In this document: piece by piece, positions 34,338 to 42,915 of the stretch
How positions within the stretch are numbered: position 1 is the stretch's first letter
Layout: every line of letters starts with the position of its first letter
From: G963704535 sp963704535
GTDB lineage: Bacteria; Chloroflexota; Chloroflexia; Chloroflexales; Roseiflexaceae
Length of the DNA: 64,000 nt
Direction: 5' to 3'
Assembly (NCBI GenBank): GCA_963704535.1
Contig: OY969916.1
Location: 1,054,001 to 1,118,000, forward strand
Position numbers and translations under genes: made by a program
Notes under the pieces: model-generated
Seen by the model: the letters and a program-made list of their open reading frames with translations, nothing else
The model's database searches: none
Told to the model about the DNA's origin: nothing

Positions 34338-35436
34338 CTAGGCCATCCGAGATGTCTCGGTCGTCTCCACGCGGCTTAGTTGCTCGCGGCAGGCGGCGAT
34401 CCCAGCCGCGCTCTCCGGGGAAGGGTCAAGCTGGTGGGAACGCACCAGCGCGTCGCGTGCCTCCTGGTAGCGCTTCAGCACAAACAGTGCCTTGCCCTTA
34501 TTGAGCCAGAAGGCGGCCTTAACCGTCGTGACGGCCACCGACAGATCCAGCGCCCGCTCAAAACATTCCAGCGACCCCTCGACTCGGCCAAGCTCCATGA
34601 GCAGCGCGCCCTTGCTGTTCCACACGCCGGCGCTATTGGGCTCAAGCGCGAGCGCGCGATCGTAGCTCTCCAGGGCCTCGTCGAAGCGGCCCAGATCGGT
34701 CAGAGACATGGCGCGCCAGAGCCAGGCGGCGTGGTTGCGGTCGTCGGCCTGGAGCGCGCGCTCAAACACCGCCAGCGCGTTAGGAGCCTGATTCTGGCGC
34801 AGCAGCATCTGCCCCTGGTCGCACAACAGCCGACTCTCGCGCTCGGCGGCGATCAGATCGCCGACGACCGGGAGCGGCTCGCTGTCGAAGAGACGATTCA
34901 TCTGCTCACGCAGGCGCTGCTCATGCTCGCGCAGACGTTCGACGTCGGAGTGATCCTGGGCGACGACGCCGATCTGCTGGACGCGCTCGCACACCAGCGC
35001 CGCGACCTTGAGCGCGTCATAGCCGCCCAGTGTTCGCGCCACGTCGATGACCCACAGCACGAACGCCATGATCGCCGAGCGACCGCCCCGGCTGTCGGAC
35101 GGCGCGATCTCACAGGCGCGCACATACGCGGCGATCGTCTTGGCGGCGTAGGCTTGGCTCAGGCCAGACTCCTGGAGGGTCAGGCGCGCGCAGAGATCGC
35201 CCAGCGCAAAGTAGTCGTCGCTCTGCTGTGGACGGCGCTGCCGGGCCGCCCGGCCCAGCGCGCGCACTGCTGGGTCGGCGTCGTTGGCGAACGAGTTCGA
35301 ACGATCCGCTCAGATCGCGGAAGACCGCCAGGAGCTGCGACCAAAGGCCAGTCTGATCATTCTCCTGGTCGGGCGGGGTGGTGGTGCGGCCGCTCTGCGG
35401 TGCGGCCGGCAGGTAGGCATTGGAGGACAACGTCAT
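34338..35436 (-). CDS. TPR-repeat protein (one frame break)
   Basis: About 365 residues after removing one G near 35299 (giving SFELFANDADPAVRALGRAA). It is all-helical with tetratricopeptide repeats, clearest in the C-terminal half: ALAVFERALQADDRNHAAWLWRAMSL, RFDEALESYDRALALEPNSAGVWNSKG, GSLECFERALDLSV. The N-terminal region is charged and probably disordered. A protein-protein interaction scaffold; the partner is unknown. It starts at ATG 35436 with GTGGAG upstream and stands alone between repeat-rich gaps. Confidence 0.75.
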
Positions 35437-35636
35437 TGGGATACTCCACAAGTGCTTGCTGATTCGCGCCGATACATGTGCTTGATCATGATAACATTAT
35501 TTTAAACGATTGAGATATTAGCTGAAGGTGACAGAAAGCTAAACGTCGCAACGTAGTAGGACAAGTGGCTGGCTGGCGGCGAGTGACGATCGGTTGATGA
35601 GGGACTCTGGCGTTTTAGAACATCCTACGGCAGACC

Positions 35637-35684
35637 CGAAACGTGAAACGTGAATAATGACCTGTTTACGTTTCACGTTTCACG
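35637..35684. repeat. Inverted heptamer pair (ACGTGAA/TTCACGT)
   Basis: CGAAACGTGAAACGTGAA, 12-nt centre, then TTTACGTTTCACGTTTCACG. It forms a hairpin in the gap between the TPR gene and the ECF ATPase gene. Confidence 0.85.
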
Positions 35685-35714
35685 GAGCTGGGATGCTTTT
35701 GTTTTTCGAGGCCT

Positions 35715-37493
35715 TTACTCATGTGTCGTGAGCAGGGCGACGAGCGGTGAGGAGCGAGGGAGATCGAGCGCGCCGGCCGCGCGCAGCGCCAGCGGAAGGC
35801 CGATAGTCGTATCCAGGGCTGTGATCGCCGCGTCACCGAGCGCGCTCCAGGGGCAGTCGAGCGCGACGCGCCCTTCCCGCAGCAGGATCGCACGGTCGAG
35901 GGCCTCAAAGCAGAAGTCGAGATCGTGGCTGACGACGACCACGCTCTTTCCCTGAGCCGCAAGATCGCGGATGAGGGCATCCAGCAGGGCGATGCCGGGG
36001 CTGTCGAGCCCGGCTGTCGGCTCGTCGAGCACCAGCACAGGGCTATCCATCGCCAGCACGGCGGCGATCGCCACCAGGCGCCGGCGCGGCGCCGGCAGGT
36101 CGTACGGATGCTCATTCGCGACCTCGGCAAGGTCAAGCGCGCCCAGCGACCGCTCAACCAGCGCCTCGACTTGGGCCGGGCTGTAGCCCAGGTTGCGCGG
36201 CCCGAAGCTGAGTTCGTCGCGCACGGTGCGGGCGAAGAGCTGATTGCGAATGTCTTGAAAGACGACCCCCACGTGCCGGGCGCAGCGGGCCACAGTCGCC
36301 GCGCGCGTATCGGTGCCGGCCACCAGCACCCGGCCGGACGACGGCAGCAGCAGACCATTCAAGTGGCGCACCAGCGTGCTCTTGCCGGCGCCGTTGCGGC
36401 CCAGCAGCGCCACCCGCTCACCGGCGCCCACTGCCAGCGTGACGCCGCGCAGCGCCTCGACGCCGCCCGGATAGGTGAAGCTGACGTCTTCGAGGGCGAT
36501 GATCGGCGGCTCGTGTTGCGTGTTGCGTGTTGCGTGTTCTGTAGCGATTGGCGCCTGATATGTGATCTCAGGTTCTTGGTTCTTCGTCGTCCGCTGGGGC
36601 GTATGCAACTGGGGCGTATGCAATACGCCCTTACGTTCGGTGGTTCTTTGTTCTTGGTTCTCCCGCAGCCCCTCGATCAGGGCGTCGAGCGTCACGGGGA
36701 GCGGGCGGGTGGGGGGCCAGTAGCCCTGGGCACGGGCGGCCAGCAGCGCCGGGCGCGGCCAGCCGACGGCGCGGTCGCGCAGCAGCGGGTCGGCGAGCAC
36801 CTGGCCCGCTGGACCATCGGCGATCAGCGCGCCGTCATCGAGCGCCACCACCCGGTCGGCCAGCTCGGCGACCCATTCAAGCCGGTGCTCGGCGACCAAG
36901 ATCGTCGTGCCCTGACGACTGAGGTTGCGCAGCAAGCCGGCCAGATGGGCGATCGTGGGCATGTCAAGCTGGGCGGTCGGCTCGTCGAGCACCAGCACGG
37001 GCGGCCGCATGGCCAGCGTGGCGGCGAGCACCATGCGTTGCTGCTGCCCGCCGGAGAGCTGGTAGGGCGAGCGGTCACGCAGGTCGTCGAGTTCCATTAC
37101 GCCCAGTGCCCATGTGATCCGCTCAACCATCTCATCGCGGGACACGCCCAGGTTCTCCAGGCCAAAGCCGACCTCCTCGAAGACGGTAAAGCGGGCGCCG
37201 GAGATCTGGCTGAACGGGTTGCTGCTGACCAGCCCGACGTGACGCACCAGCTCGGCCACCGGCCGCTCGACCACGTCTTGACCATCGACGTGGGCACTGC
37301 CGCTGAACTGCCCATGGTAGAAGTTGGGGATGAAGCCGGCGCAGAGGGCGCACAGGGTGCTCTTGCCGGCGCCAGCGCGCCCGACAACGGCGCAGATCTG
37401 GTCGTCGGGGACCTCCAACGACACCGCGCGGAGCGCCGGCCGCTCGGCGCCGACGTAGGTAAATGTCACCTCGTGGAGCGTGATCGCGTTCAC
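35715..37493 (-). CDS. ECF transporter double ATPase (EcfA1-EcfA2 fusion) with repeat-derived linker
   Basis: A 592-residue fused pair of ABC domains powering an energy-coupling-factor (vitamin/metal-type) importer. Domain 1: Walker A GRAGAGKST, signature LSGGQQQRM, Walker B VLVLDEPTAQLD. Domain 2: Walker A GRNGAGKST, Walker B VLVLDEPTAGLD, but the signature region reads DLPAPRRRLVAIA instead of LSGGQ. The linker (RENQEQRTTERKGVLHTPQL...NTQHE) is encoded by heptamer and GGGGCGTATG repeats at 36512-36660. The GTG start at 37493 overlaps the ecfT stop (TGA) by 4 nt, i.e. translational coupling. Confidence 0.9.
   Translation of the reverse strand: MNAITLHEVTFTYVGAERPALRAVSLEVPDDQICAVVGRAGAGKSTLCALCAGFIPNFYHGQFSGSAHVDGQDVVERPVAELVRHVGLVSSNPFSQISGARFTVFEEVGFGLENLGVSRDEMVERITWALGVMELDDLRDRSPYQLSGGQQQRMVLAATLAMRPPVLVLDEPTAQLDMPTIAHLAGLLRNLSRQGTTILVAEHRLEWVAELADRVVALDDGALIADGPAGQVLADPLLRDRAVGWPRPALLAARAQGYWPPTRPLPVTLDALIEGLRENQEQRTTERKGVLHTPQLHTPQRTTKNQEPEITYQAPIATEHATRNTQHEPPIIALEDVSFTYPGGVEALRGVTLAVGAGERVALLGRNGAGKSTLVRHLNGLLLPSSGRVLVAGTDTRAATVARCARHVGVVFQDIRNQLFARTVRDELSFGPRNLGYSPAQVEALVERSLGALDLAEVANEHPYDLPAPRRRLVAIAAVLAMDSPVLVLDEPTAGLDSPGIALLDALIRDLAAQGKSVVVVSHDLDFCFEALDRAILLREGRVALDCPWSALGDAAITALDTTIGLPLALRAAGALDLPRSSPLVALLTTHE
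36512..36660. repeat. Heptamer arrays and GGGGCGTATG palindrome inside the ATPase CDS
   Basis: GCGTGTT repeats (36514-36540), GGTTCTT units (36570-36585 and 36641-36659), and GGGGCGTATGCAATACGCCC (36611-36630) between them. All are translated as the linker joining the two ABC domains. Confidence 0.8.
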
Positions 37494-38267
37494 GCGGTCT
37501 CCCAAAAGATCGTGAAGCGCGCGACGATCAGCGCGACAATCAGCAGCAACATACTTAGCCTGGCGGCGCGTTGAGCCGGCGAGTCCACCAGCAGGCGCAG
37601 GCTGGTCTTCGGACCGGGCGCCAGGAAGGCGCGCGAACTCGATCGCCATGGCCCGCTCCTCGACATCGACCAGCGCGCCGACCACCAGCGGGCCAAGCAG
37701 CGGGACAATCGCCCGCAGGCGCCGCACCCCCCCTTGCGTCTCCAGCCCACGCGCCCGCTGGGCCTCCAGGATCGCCGTGGCGCGGGCGGCCATATCAGGG
37801 ATGATCTGCAATGAAACCAGCAGGATATAGCCGATACTGCGCGGCAGGCCGCGCTCGGTCAGCGCGAAGACCAGGTCGGCCGGGTGGGTGGTTCGCAGCA
37901 TGAGCAGGACCGTCGCGCTCAGGACCAGCAGGCGTGTGGTGATCACAAAGGCGAACAGCAGCCCTTCGCGCGGGAGGTTCACCGGCCCGATCGGCAGGGG
38001 CGTCCAATCACGCGGCGGGAAGAGGATGCCCTGGATCAAAAACAGCGAAACCGCGACCGGCAAGATCACCACTGCTACCGTACGTAGGAGTGGCCCCGCG
38101 ACCCCGGCAAGAAGCGCCAACCCGATGACGACACAAAAGATCAGCACCGGCGCGAGCGGCGACGGTATGATATAGGTCGCCGCGAGGAGCACCCCCACGG
38201 CGACCAGTTTTGTGAGCGGATGTAACCGGTGCAGCACGCTTGCGCCGGGCGTGTAGATCGACTGCAT
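37490..38267 (-). CDS. ecfT: ECF transporter transmembrane subunit T (one frame break)
   Basis: About 258 residues; the T (CbiQ-like) scaffold that couples the S component to the ATPases. Several hydrophobic helices (LTKLVAVGVLLAATYIIPSP, TVAVVILPVAVSLFLIQGIL) precede the coupling-helix motif ARATAILEAQRARGLE and the second one DVEERAMAIEFAR. One extra C near 37625 shifts the frame so that the ORF appears fused to the ATPase; the intended frame ends FLAPGPKTSL...IFWETA and stops at 37490. Located between the S component and the ATPase gene. Confidence 0.88.
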
Positions 38268-38276
38268 AGCAGCGCG

Positions 38277-39365
38277 TCAGCGACTGGTGGCCGGTCGGGT
38301 GGCCTGCACCGGCTCCTTCGCCGGGCGCGCATTGGGGAAGCGCTGGAGCAAGCGCCTGGGCAAAGATTGAATGATGAAGTAGACGATCATAAACGAGGTC
38401 ATCTTATCAAACGGGTCCGACGTCGTCCCCTGGGCCAGCGCCGAGGCCAGAATATTCGCGCCGGTGGCCAGGAAGGCCGCCACCAGCACGTCGGTGCCTG
38501 AGCCAGTCAAGCCGCCGAACAGATAGGTCACGATCGGGGCCGAGATGATCGCGGCCACGACGCCGGTCACCAGTCCGGCCAGCCCGGCGTAGCCGGCATT
38601 CTTGAGCACAAAGTACCCGGCGACTGCGCCGAGCACCAGCGCCCCGATAAACACCAGCGGGTACTGGCCGAGCAACTGGGGGAGCGAGAGCAGGTTGCGT
38701 ACGGTCGGGTCCTCCGGCGTCGGCGTGGCGGTGACGAAGATCATCACGAACAGCGACAGGGCAAACAAGAACACACCGCCGATCAGCGCCGAGAGCCACG
38801 GCGGCGACTGGCGCTGGAAGAAACCGGCGCGGCCGGCCAGCCCGGCGATCAGCCCGATCACCCCGGCGACGATCGCGAAGGCGTAGGCGAGGGAATCGAG
38901 GCCGATCAACGTCCAGATCGTGTTCGACAGCAGCCCAGTCAGCATCCCGCCCCACGGCCCTAGCAGGGCGCCGGCCATGACTGTCCCAATGCTGTCGAGG
39001 TAAATCGGCAGCCGGAGCGCCTTGGCGAGCTGACCGCCGGCGATATTGATCGCGATCAGGAGCGGGATCAGCGCCAGCGTGGTGCTGTCGAGCGCGCCGA
39101 TCCGGCGCTTGAAGTCCTCGCTGGTGATGATCAACCAGCCGTTGAAGAGGTACAGTAGGGCGATCAAGATGATAAAGATCTGCTGGGGGATCAGCAGACC
39201 AAAGAGGTTAATGGCGGCGTCCGCCTCCCCCGACGAATAAACGGCGGAGCCCACGACCGCCAGGACGGCGGTGATCAGGGCACCGACGATGCCACCGATG
39301 AATTTGTTGAGCCAACCACCAACGACCGAGACCAGCACAGCGAGCAGAAGGATGTAGCCTGCCAT
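38277..39365 (-). CDS. ECF transporter substrate-specificity (S) component
   Basis: A 362-residue polytopic membrane protein with a typical S-component feature: GGQLAKALRLPIYLDSIGTV, followed by GALLGPWGGMLTGLLSNTIW. There are ten or so hydrophobic helices, longer than the six-helix minimum, and a Lys/Arg/Pro C-terminal tail. The substrate cannot be inferred. It is the first gene of the S-T-A operon, 9 nt before ecfT. Confidence 0.82.
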   Translation of the reverse strand: MAGYILLLAVLVSVVGGWLNKFIGGIVGALITAVLAVVGSAVYSSGEADAAINLFGLLIPQQIFIILIALLYLFNGWLIITSEDFKRRIGALDSTTLALIPLLIAINIAGGQLAKALRLPIYLDSIGTVMAGALLGPWGGMLTGLLSNTIWTLIGLDSLAYAFAIVAGVIGLIAGLAGRAGFFQRQSPPWLSALIGGVFLFALSLFVMIFVTATPTPEDPTVRNLLSLPQLLGQYPLVFIGALVLGAVAGYFVLKNAGYAGLAGLVTGVVAAIISAPIVTYLFGGLTGSGTDVLVAAFLATGANILASALAQGTTSDPFDKMTSFMIVYFIIQSLPRRLLQRFPNARPAKEPVQATRPATSR

Positions 39366-39454
39366 ACCTCTCCCCCTTCAAGTCCACGTGTTATATTGAC
39401 ACTATCTGCGGTGCGTGCCATTATAACGCAATTTGCCGACTGTGACAACCGGCG

Positions 39455-39505
39455 TGGGTGGAGTTATTCTTGAGGGGCGACCCCCTCAAACTCCCCCTTT
39501 TTCAC
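39455..39505 (+). repeat. GAGGGG-palindrome repeat, copy 4
   Basis: GGGTGGAGTTATTCTTGAGG...CCCCCTCAAACTCCCCCTTTTT in the gap between the ECF operon and tgt, at the tgt 3' end. Confidence 0.75.
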
Positions 39506-40860
39506 GACGGATGTTCCAGCCACGCCGCCCGCAGCTCCGCGAAGCGCCCGGCGACGATGCTGGCGCGCACCTGGCGCATCAACTCCAGCAGGAACGCGAC
39601 ATTATGCAGGCTGACCAGCCGGATGCCGAGCAGCTCCTGGGCGCGGAACAGGTGGTGGATGTAGGCGCGCGAGTAGCGCCGGCAGGTGTAGCACAGGCAG
39701 GAAGCGTCGAGCGGGGCGGGGTCCTCGCGTAGCGCCGCGTTGAGGACGTTCAGCTTCCAGCGGCGGGCCGGGTCGCGCACCAGCGCGGCGCCATGGCGTC
39801 CCAGCCGGGTCGGGCTGACGCAGTCGAACATATCGATCCCGCGGGCGACTCCCTCGATCAGGTCGTCGACGTCGCCGATGCCGAGCAGGTGGCGCGGGAG
39901 CCGATCGGGCAGGTGCGGCACGGTCATATCGATGACCTCGGCGATCTGGGTCTTGTTCTCGCCCAGCGAGCCGCCGATGCAGACCCCCTCGAACGGGAGC
40001 GAGGTGATGTACTCGGCGCTGGCCCGCCGCAGATTCTCGAATACACCGCCGTGGACGATCCCGAAGAGGGATTGGTCGGGGTTGGGGGCGCCCGCCACGG
40101 CGCCCACGGAGGGGTACATATCCTGTAGAGCGGCCCCTCCGTGGGCGCTTCCGGGGTTTGGGATGCCCGCCACGGCGCCCACGGAGGGGTCGCCGTCCGC
40201 CACGGCGCCCACGGAGGGGCCGCCGTCCGACACGGCGCCCACGGAGGGGCCGCCGTACAGGGTTTGTTGGTGGTAAGCCAGACAGCGTGCCGCCCAGCGG
40301 TGCGTTCGCTCCAGCGAGCGGGCGGTGTAGTCATAGCCGGCGTGGAAGGGCGGCAGCTCGTCGAAGCAGAGGATGATATCGGCGCCGATGCCCTTCTGGA
40401 CCTCGATGCTGCGTTCAGGGGTGAAGACGTGGGTCGAGCCATCGATGTAGGAGCGGAAGATCACCGCGTCCTCAGTGACCTTGACCATGCCGGGCTTGTT
40501 CTGCGGGTGGGCCGGGCGGCGGCCCTTGACCTCGTCGGCGATGCCGCCGTAGACCAGGCTGAAGACCTGGAAGCCACCGCTGTCGGTCAGGATCGGCCCA
40601 TCCCAGCCCATGAAGCGGTGCAGCCCACCCATGCGGGCGATCAGCCCGTGGCCCGGCTGGAGGTACAGGTGGTAGGTGTTGCCCAGGATGATCTGCGCGC
40701 CGTGGTCGCGCACCTCCTCCGGCGTCAGTGACTTGACCGAGCCACGGGTGCCGACCGGCATAAACACCGGAGTCTCGACGGGGCCATGTGCGGTGGTGAT
40801 CACGCCGGCGCGGGCGCGGGTGCTTGGGTCGCGGGCGGAGATCTCGAAATGTAGCGGCAT
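39502..40860 (-). CDS. tgt: Queuine tRNA-ribosyltransferase with a repeat-derived insertion
   Basis: Catalyses base exchange at tRNA position 34 for queuosine. Motifs: TPVFMPVGTRGSVKSLTPEE, ILGNTYHLYLQPG, DSGGFQVFSL (catalytic-type Asp), GADIILCFDELPPF, RGIDMFDCVSPTRLGRHG, and the zinc site LCYTCRRYSRAYIHHL. A segment of about 58 residues between HRWAARCLAYHQQ and QSLFGIVHGG, containing PSVGAV repeats, is not part of any normal Tgt and comes from the repeat at 40086-40268. ATG 40860 is chosen over 40908 because it gives MPLHFEISARD; it lies 13 nt after parB. Confidence 0.93.
   Translation of the reverse strand: MPLHFEISARDPSTRARAGVITTAHGPVETPVFMPVGTRGSVKSLTPEEVRDHGAQIILGNTYHLYLQPGHGLIARMGGLHRFMGWDGPILTDSGGFQVFSLVYGGIADEVKGRRPAHPQNKPGMVKVTEDAVIFRSYIDGSTHVFTPERSIEVQKGIGADIILCFDELPPFHAGYDYTARSLERTHRWAARCLAYHQQTLYGGPSVGAVSDGGPSVGAVADGDPSVGAVAGIPNPGSAHGGAALQDMYPSVGAVAGAPNPDQSLFGIVHGGVFENLRRASAEYITSLPFEGVCIGGSLGENKTQIAEVIDMTVPHLPDRLPRHLLGIGDVDDLIEGVARGIDMFDCVSPTRLGRHGAALVRDPARRWKLNVLNAALREDPAPLDASCLCYTCRRYSRAYIHHLFRAQELLGIRLVSLHNVAFLLELMRQVRASIVAGRFAELRAAWLEHPS
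40086..40268. repeat. CCACGGAGGG repeat family, copy 3, inside tgt
   Basis: Five to six units of about 27-30 nt containing CACGGCGCCCACGGAGGGG, two with inverted orientation around 40125-40145, ending in CCGCCGTACAGGG. In-frame within tgt; translated as repeating PSVGAV. Confidence 0.85.
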
Positions 40861-40873
40861 AATGGCGTTATGA

Positions 40874-41941
40874 CTAATCCTCGAATTCCCAGCCGTGCTG
40901 CTCGGCAACCTGACGCAGCGCCCGGCTCAGCGACTCGATCTGCTTGAGCAGCAGGCGCACCTTCATTGGCGCCCCGGTGTCGCTCTTGACCCACTTGACC
41001 AGGTCGCCCTCGGCGTAGGCGCGCGAGAGCCGGTCGGTCTCGTCCAGCATCTGGTCGAGCGAGCGGATGCGGAAGACGCGGGCCTTGTTCTTGGGCTGAT
41101 TCTCGATCGTCTCGTCGTCGACGCTCAGGTACGCGCCGTCGTCCTCCGGCTCGTCCTCGTCGTCCCACAGGTCGGCGTCGGACTCCCCGGCGACCAGGGT
41201 CGAGGCACTGGTCTTGCCGAGCGGGCCGCCGCCGGCCGGCACAACCGGCTTGCCGATCTCCTCGCGGCGCAGCTCGATCCCCTGCTGTAGCGCGCTCAGC
41301 GCGTCGTCGAGCGAGAGCTGCGGGTTGGCGGCAAAGTAGCTTGATAGGCGGCTCAACTCAGACGCCGACATGCCCTCCTCGACGGCGGCGCGGGCCAGCT
41401 CGATCTGGGTGCGCGGGTTGGGGATGCGGCGCAGGTGCTGGGCTTGGGTCACGCTCAGGTCGCCGGCGCGGATCATGGCCTGGACCTCGTCGGGCAGCTC
41501 CAACAAGCCCAGGTAGCGCCGCACCGTCCGGGCGCCCAACCCGACCGTGCGGCCGGTCGCCTCGTCGAGATCGCCCTCGGTGTGCGGCTGGCCGTCCTGG
41601 GTGATCTGCCGGCGCAGGCGCGCGAAGGCGCGGGCCTTCTCCAGGTCGTTGAGATCCTGGCGCTGGAGATTCTCGGTGAGCTGCTGGATCAGCATCTGCG
41701 GGTCGTCGGCGTCGAGCAGCACGCAGGGCACCCGCTCCAGGCCAAGCTTGAGCGCCGCCTCGCGGCGCCGGTTGCCGTAGACCACCTGGTAGCGCCCACG
41801 CCCGGCCTCCACGACGCCAAGCGGCTGGAGCAGCCCGTGCTCGGCGATCGTCGCGGCCAGGCCCTCGACATTGCCGGGGTCCTCGCGCACGCCATGCGGA
41901 TCGGCGTCGAGCGTGCGCGGGTCAAGATAAAGGAGTTGCAT
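40874..41941 (-). CDS. ParB/Spo0J-family protein
   Basis: A 355-residue chromosome-partition-like protein: N-terminal ParB/Srx fold (LDPRTLDADPHGVREDPGNV, LAATIAEHGLLQPLGVV, YQVVYGNRRREAALKLGLERVPCV), helix-turn-helix region (TENLQRQDLNDLEKARAFARL, ARTVRRYLGLLELPDEVQAM, SVTQAQHL), and a C-terminal acidic and coiled domain. It may be a non-canonical ParB paralog rather than the main partition protein because no parA lies beside it. It is first in a transcript with tgt. Confidence 0.88.
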   Translation of the reverse strand: MQLLYLDPRTLDADPHGVREDPGNVEGLAATIAEHGLLQPLGVVEAGRGRYQVVYGNRRREAALKLGLERVPCVLLDADDPQMLIQQLTENLQRQDLNDLEKARAFARLRRQITQDGQPHTEGDLDEATGRTVGLGARTVRRYLGLLELPDEVQAMIRAGDLSVTQAQHLRRIPNPRTQIELARAAVEEGMSASELSRLSSYFAANPQLSLDDALSALQQGIELRREEIGKPVVPAGGGPLGKTSASTLVAGESDADLWDDEDEPEDDGAYLSVDDETIENQPKNKARVFRIRSLDQMLDETDRLSRAYAEGDLVKWVKSDTGAPMKVRLLLKQIESLSRALRQVAEQHGWEFED

Positions 41942-41962
41942 CGATGTTCCTCCGCCAGATCA

Positions 41963-42013
41963 GGAAACGTGAGACATGAAACGTGAAACGTGATGCGTGA
42001 TGCGTGATGCGTC
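41963..42013. repeat. ACGTGAA and TGCGTGA heptamer array
   Basis: GAAACGTGAGACATGAAACGTGAAACGTGATGCGTGATGCG-type run upstream of parB. Part of the 363-nt gap 41942-42304, which otherwise holds only the element at 42110-42226. Confidence 0.8.
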
Positions 42014-42109
42014 AGCGCGGCGTTCGCCGTCTCGCGTTTATTGCACACCTGTTCGAGGCCAGAGTATACCAGAAGACATCACTGTGGGCAACTTCATGGC
42101 TGATCGTAA

Positions 42110-42226
42110 CTGTTCAGATTTAACGCAAAGGAGCAAAGATGCAAAGGTGCAAAGATATCGTAGAGGCCCTATCTTCCTGCCTTTGCCCCTTTGCGTCTTT
42201 GCGTTAGAATCTCAAGTCTGAACATT
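42110..42226. repeat. Large inverted octamer pair (GCAAAGAT type)
   Basis: The left arm repeats GCAAAGGA/GCAAAGAT four times; the right arm carries CTTTGCCCCTTTGCGTCTTT. The outer ends GTTCAGA and TCTGAAC also pair, making one long hairpin of about 115 nt. Confidence 0.8.
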
Positions 42227-42304
42227 TACGGGTGATCGGGGTGGTGGCGCTTGCTGCACTCTGCAGGTACGCGGCCCTGCTGGGGGGAGGTAGAGCTTCA
42301 GGCG

Positions 42305-42690
42305 CTACGCGGCGACGGCGATCTCGCGCGGCGCGATGAAGCCGGAGACCGCCTGCTGCACCTGGGCGGCGATGAAGGGGCGCTGGAGGTAGCCGTCGGC
42401 CTCAAGCATCCTGGCGTGCTGCTCAAGGCGCGACCCGGCTGAGATCAGGACGACTGGGATGTTGCGGGTGGCGTGGTCGGAGCGGAGGAAGAAGTAGATA
42501 TGCGGGTTGTCCAGGCTTGGGAAAGCTCAAGCAGAAACAGGTCGGGGGTCAGCGCGCGAACCATCTGGCGCAGTTCGTCGGTGAGCCGCGAGGCCGGCAG
42601 CGTGTGTACCACCACCTCCTCGGCGGTCAGCCCCTGCCTGACGGCAGAGATAACGGCGGCGCTGTCGGAGAAGCAGACAACCTGTGTCAT
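42305..42690 (-). CDS. Degenerate response-regulator receiver domain (one frame break)
   Basis: A stand-alone CheY-like domain of about 128 residues with one missing base near 42512. The beta-strand positions look normal (TQVVCFSDSAAVISAV, DLFLLELSQ, IPVVLISAG, ADGYLQRPFIAAQV), but the phospho-acceptor Asp is Glu (LLEL) and the switch Lys is Arg (QRPF). It may therefore act as a pseudo-receiver held in an active-like state. No kinase or output domain neighbours it. Confidence 0.7.
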
Positions 42691-42829
42691 CTCGATCGGT
42701 CCCTTCGTGTTCGTGCGTGCGTGCTCTACTTTCTATAATGCAGCAGCGCCCACCGGGGATACGCGGGCGCTACAATTCTTTTACAGAGTTCTTCTACTAG
42801 GTCCGGTCGTAGTAGACTGTCTGAAAGCC

Positions 42830-42902
42830 CATTTATCGCACGAGTTTGGTGGTGGAAAGGGGATCTTGAGGGGGCTTCCCCCTCAAACTCCCCCTTTTCA
42901 AA
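42830..42902 (+). repeat. GAGGGG-palindrome repeat, copy 5
   Basis: Left flank GAGTTTGGTGGTGGAAAGGG, stem GATCTTGAGGGGG/CCCCCTCAAACTCCCC, then TTTTC. Lies between the receiver gene and the lipid-kinase gene, at the latter's 3' end. Confidence 0.8.
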
Positions 42903-42915
42903 CCTCCTCCAGGCG

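Noticed and set aside
35925..37574. A 549-codon plus-strand frame over the ECF ATPase
   Set aside because: Antisense shadow; the minus strand carries two Walker A/B pairs.
35715..38267. A natural EcfT-EcfA fusion protein
   Set aside because: The fusion depends on an extra base near 37625. In the corrected frame EcfT stops at 37490, with a coupled GTG for the ATPase.
40086..40268. CRISPR array
   Set aside because: Units of about 27-30 nt are nearly identical with almost no unique spacers, and they are inside the tgt coding frame.
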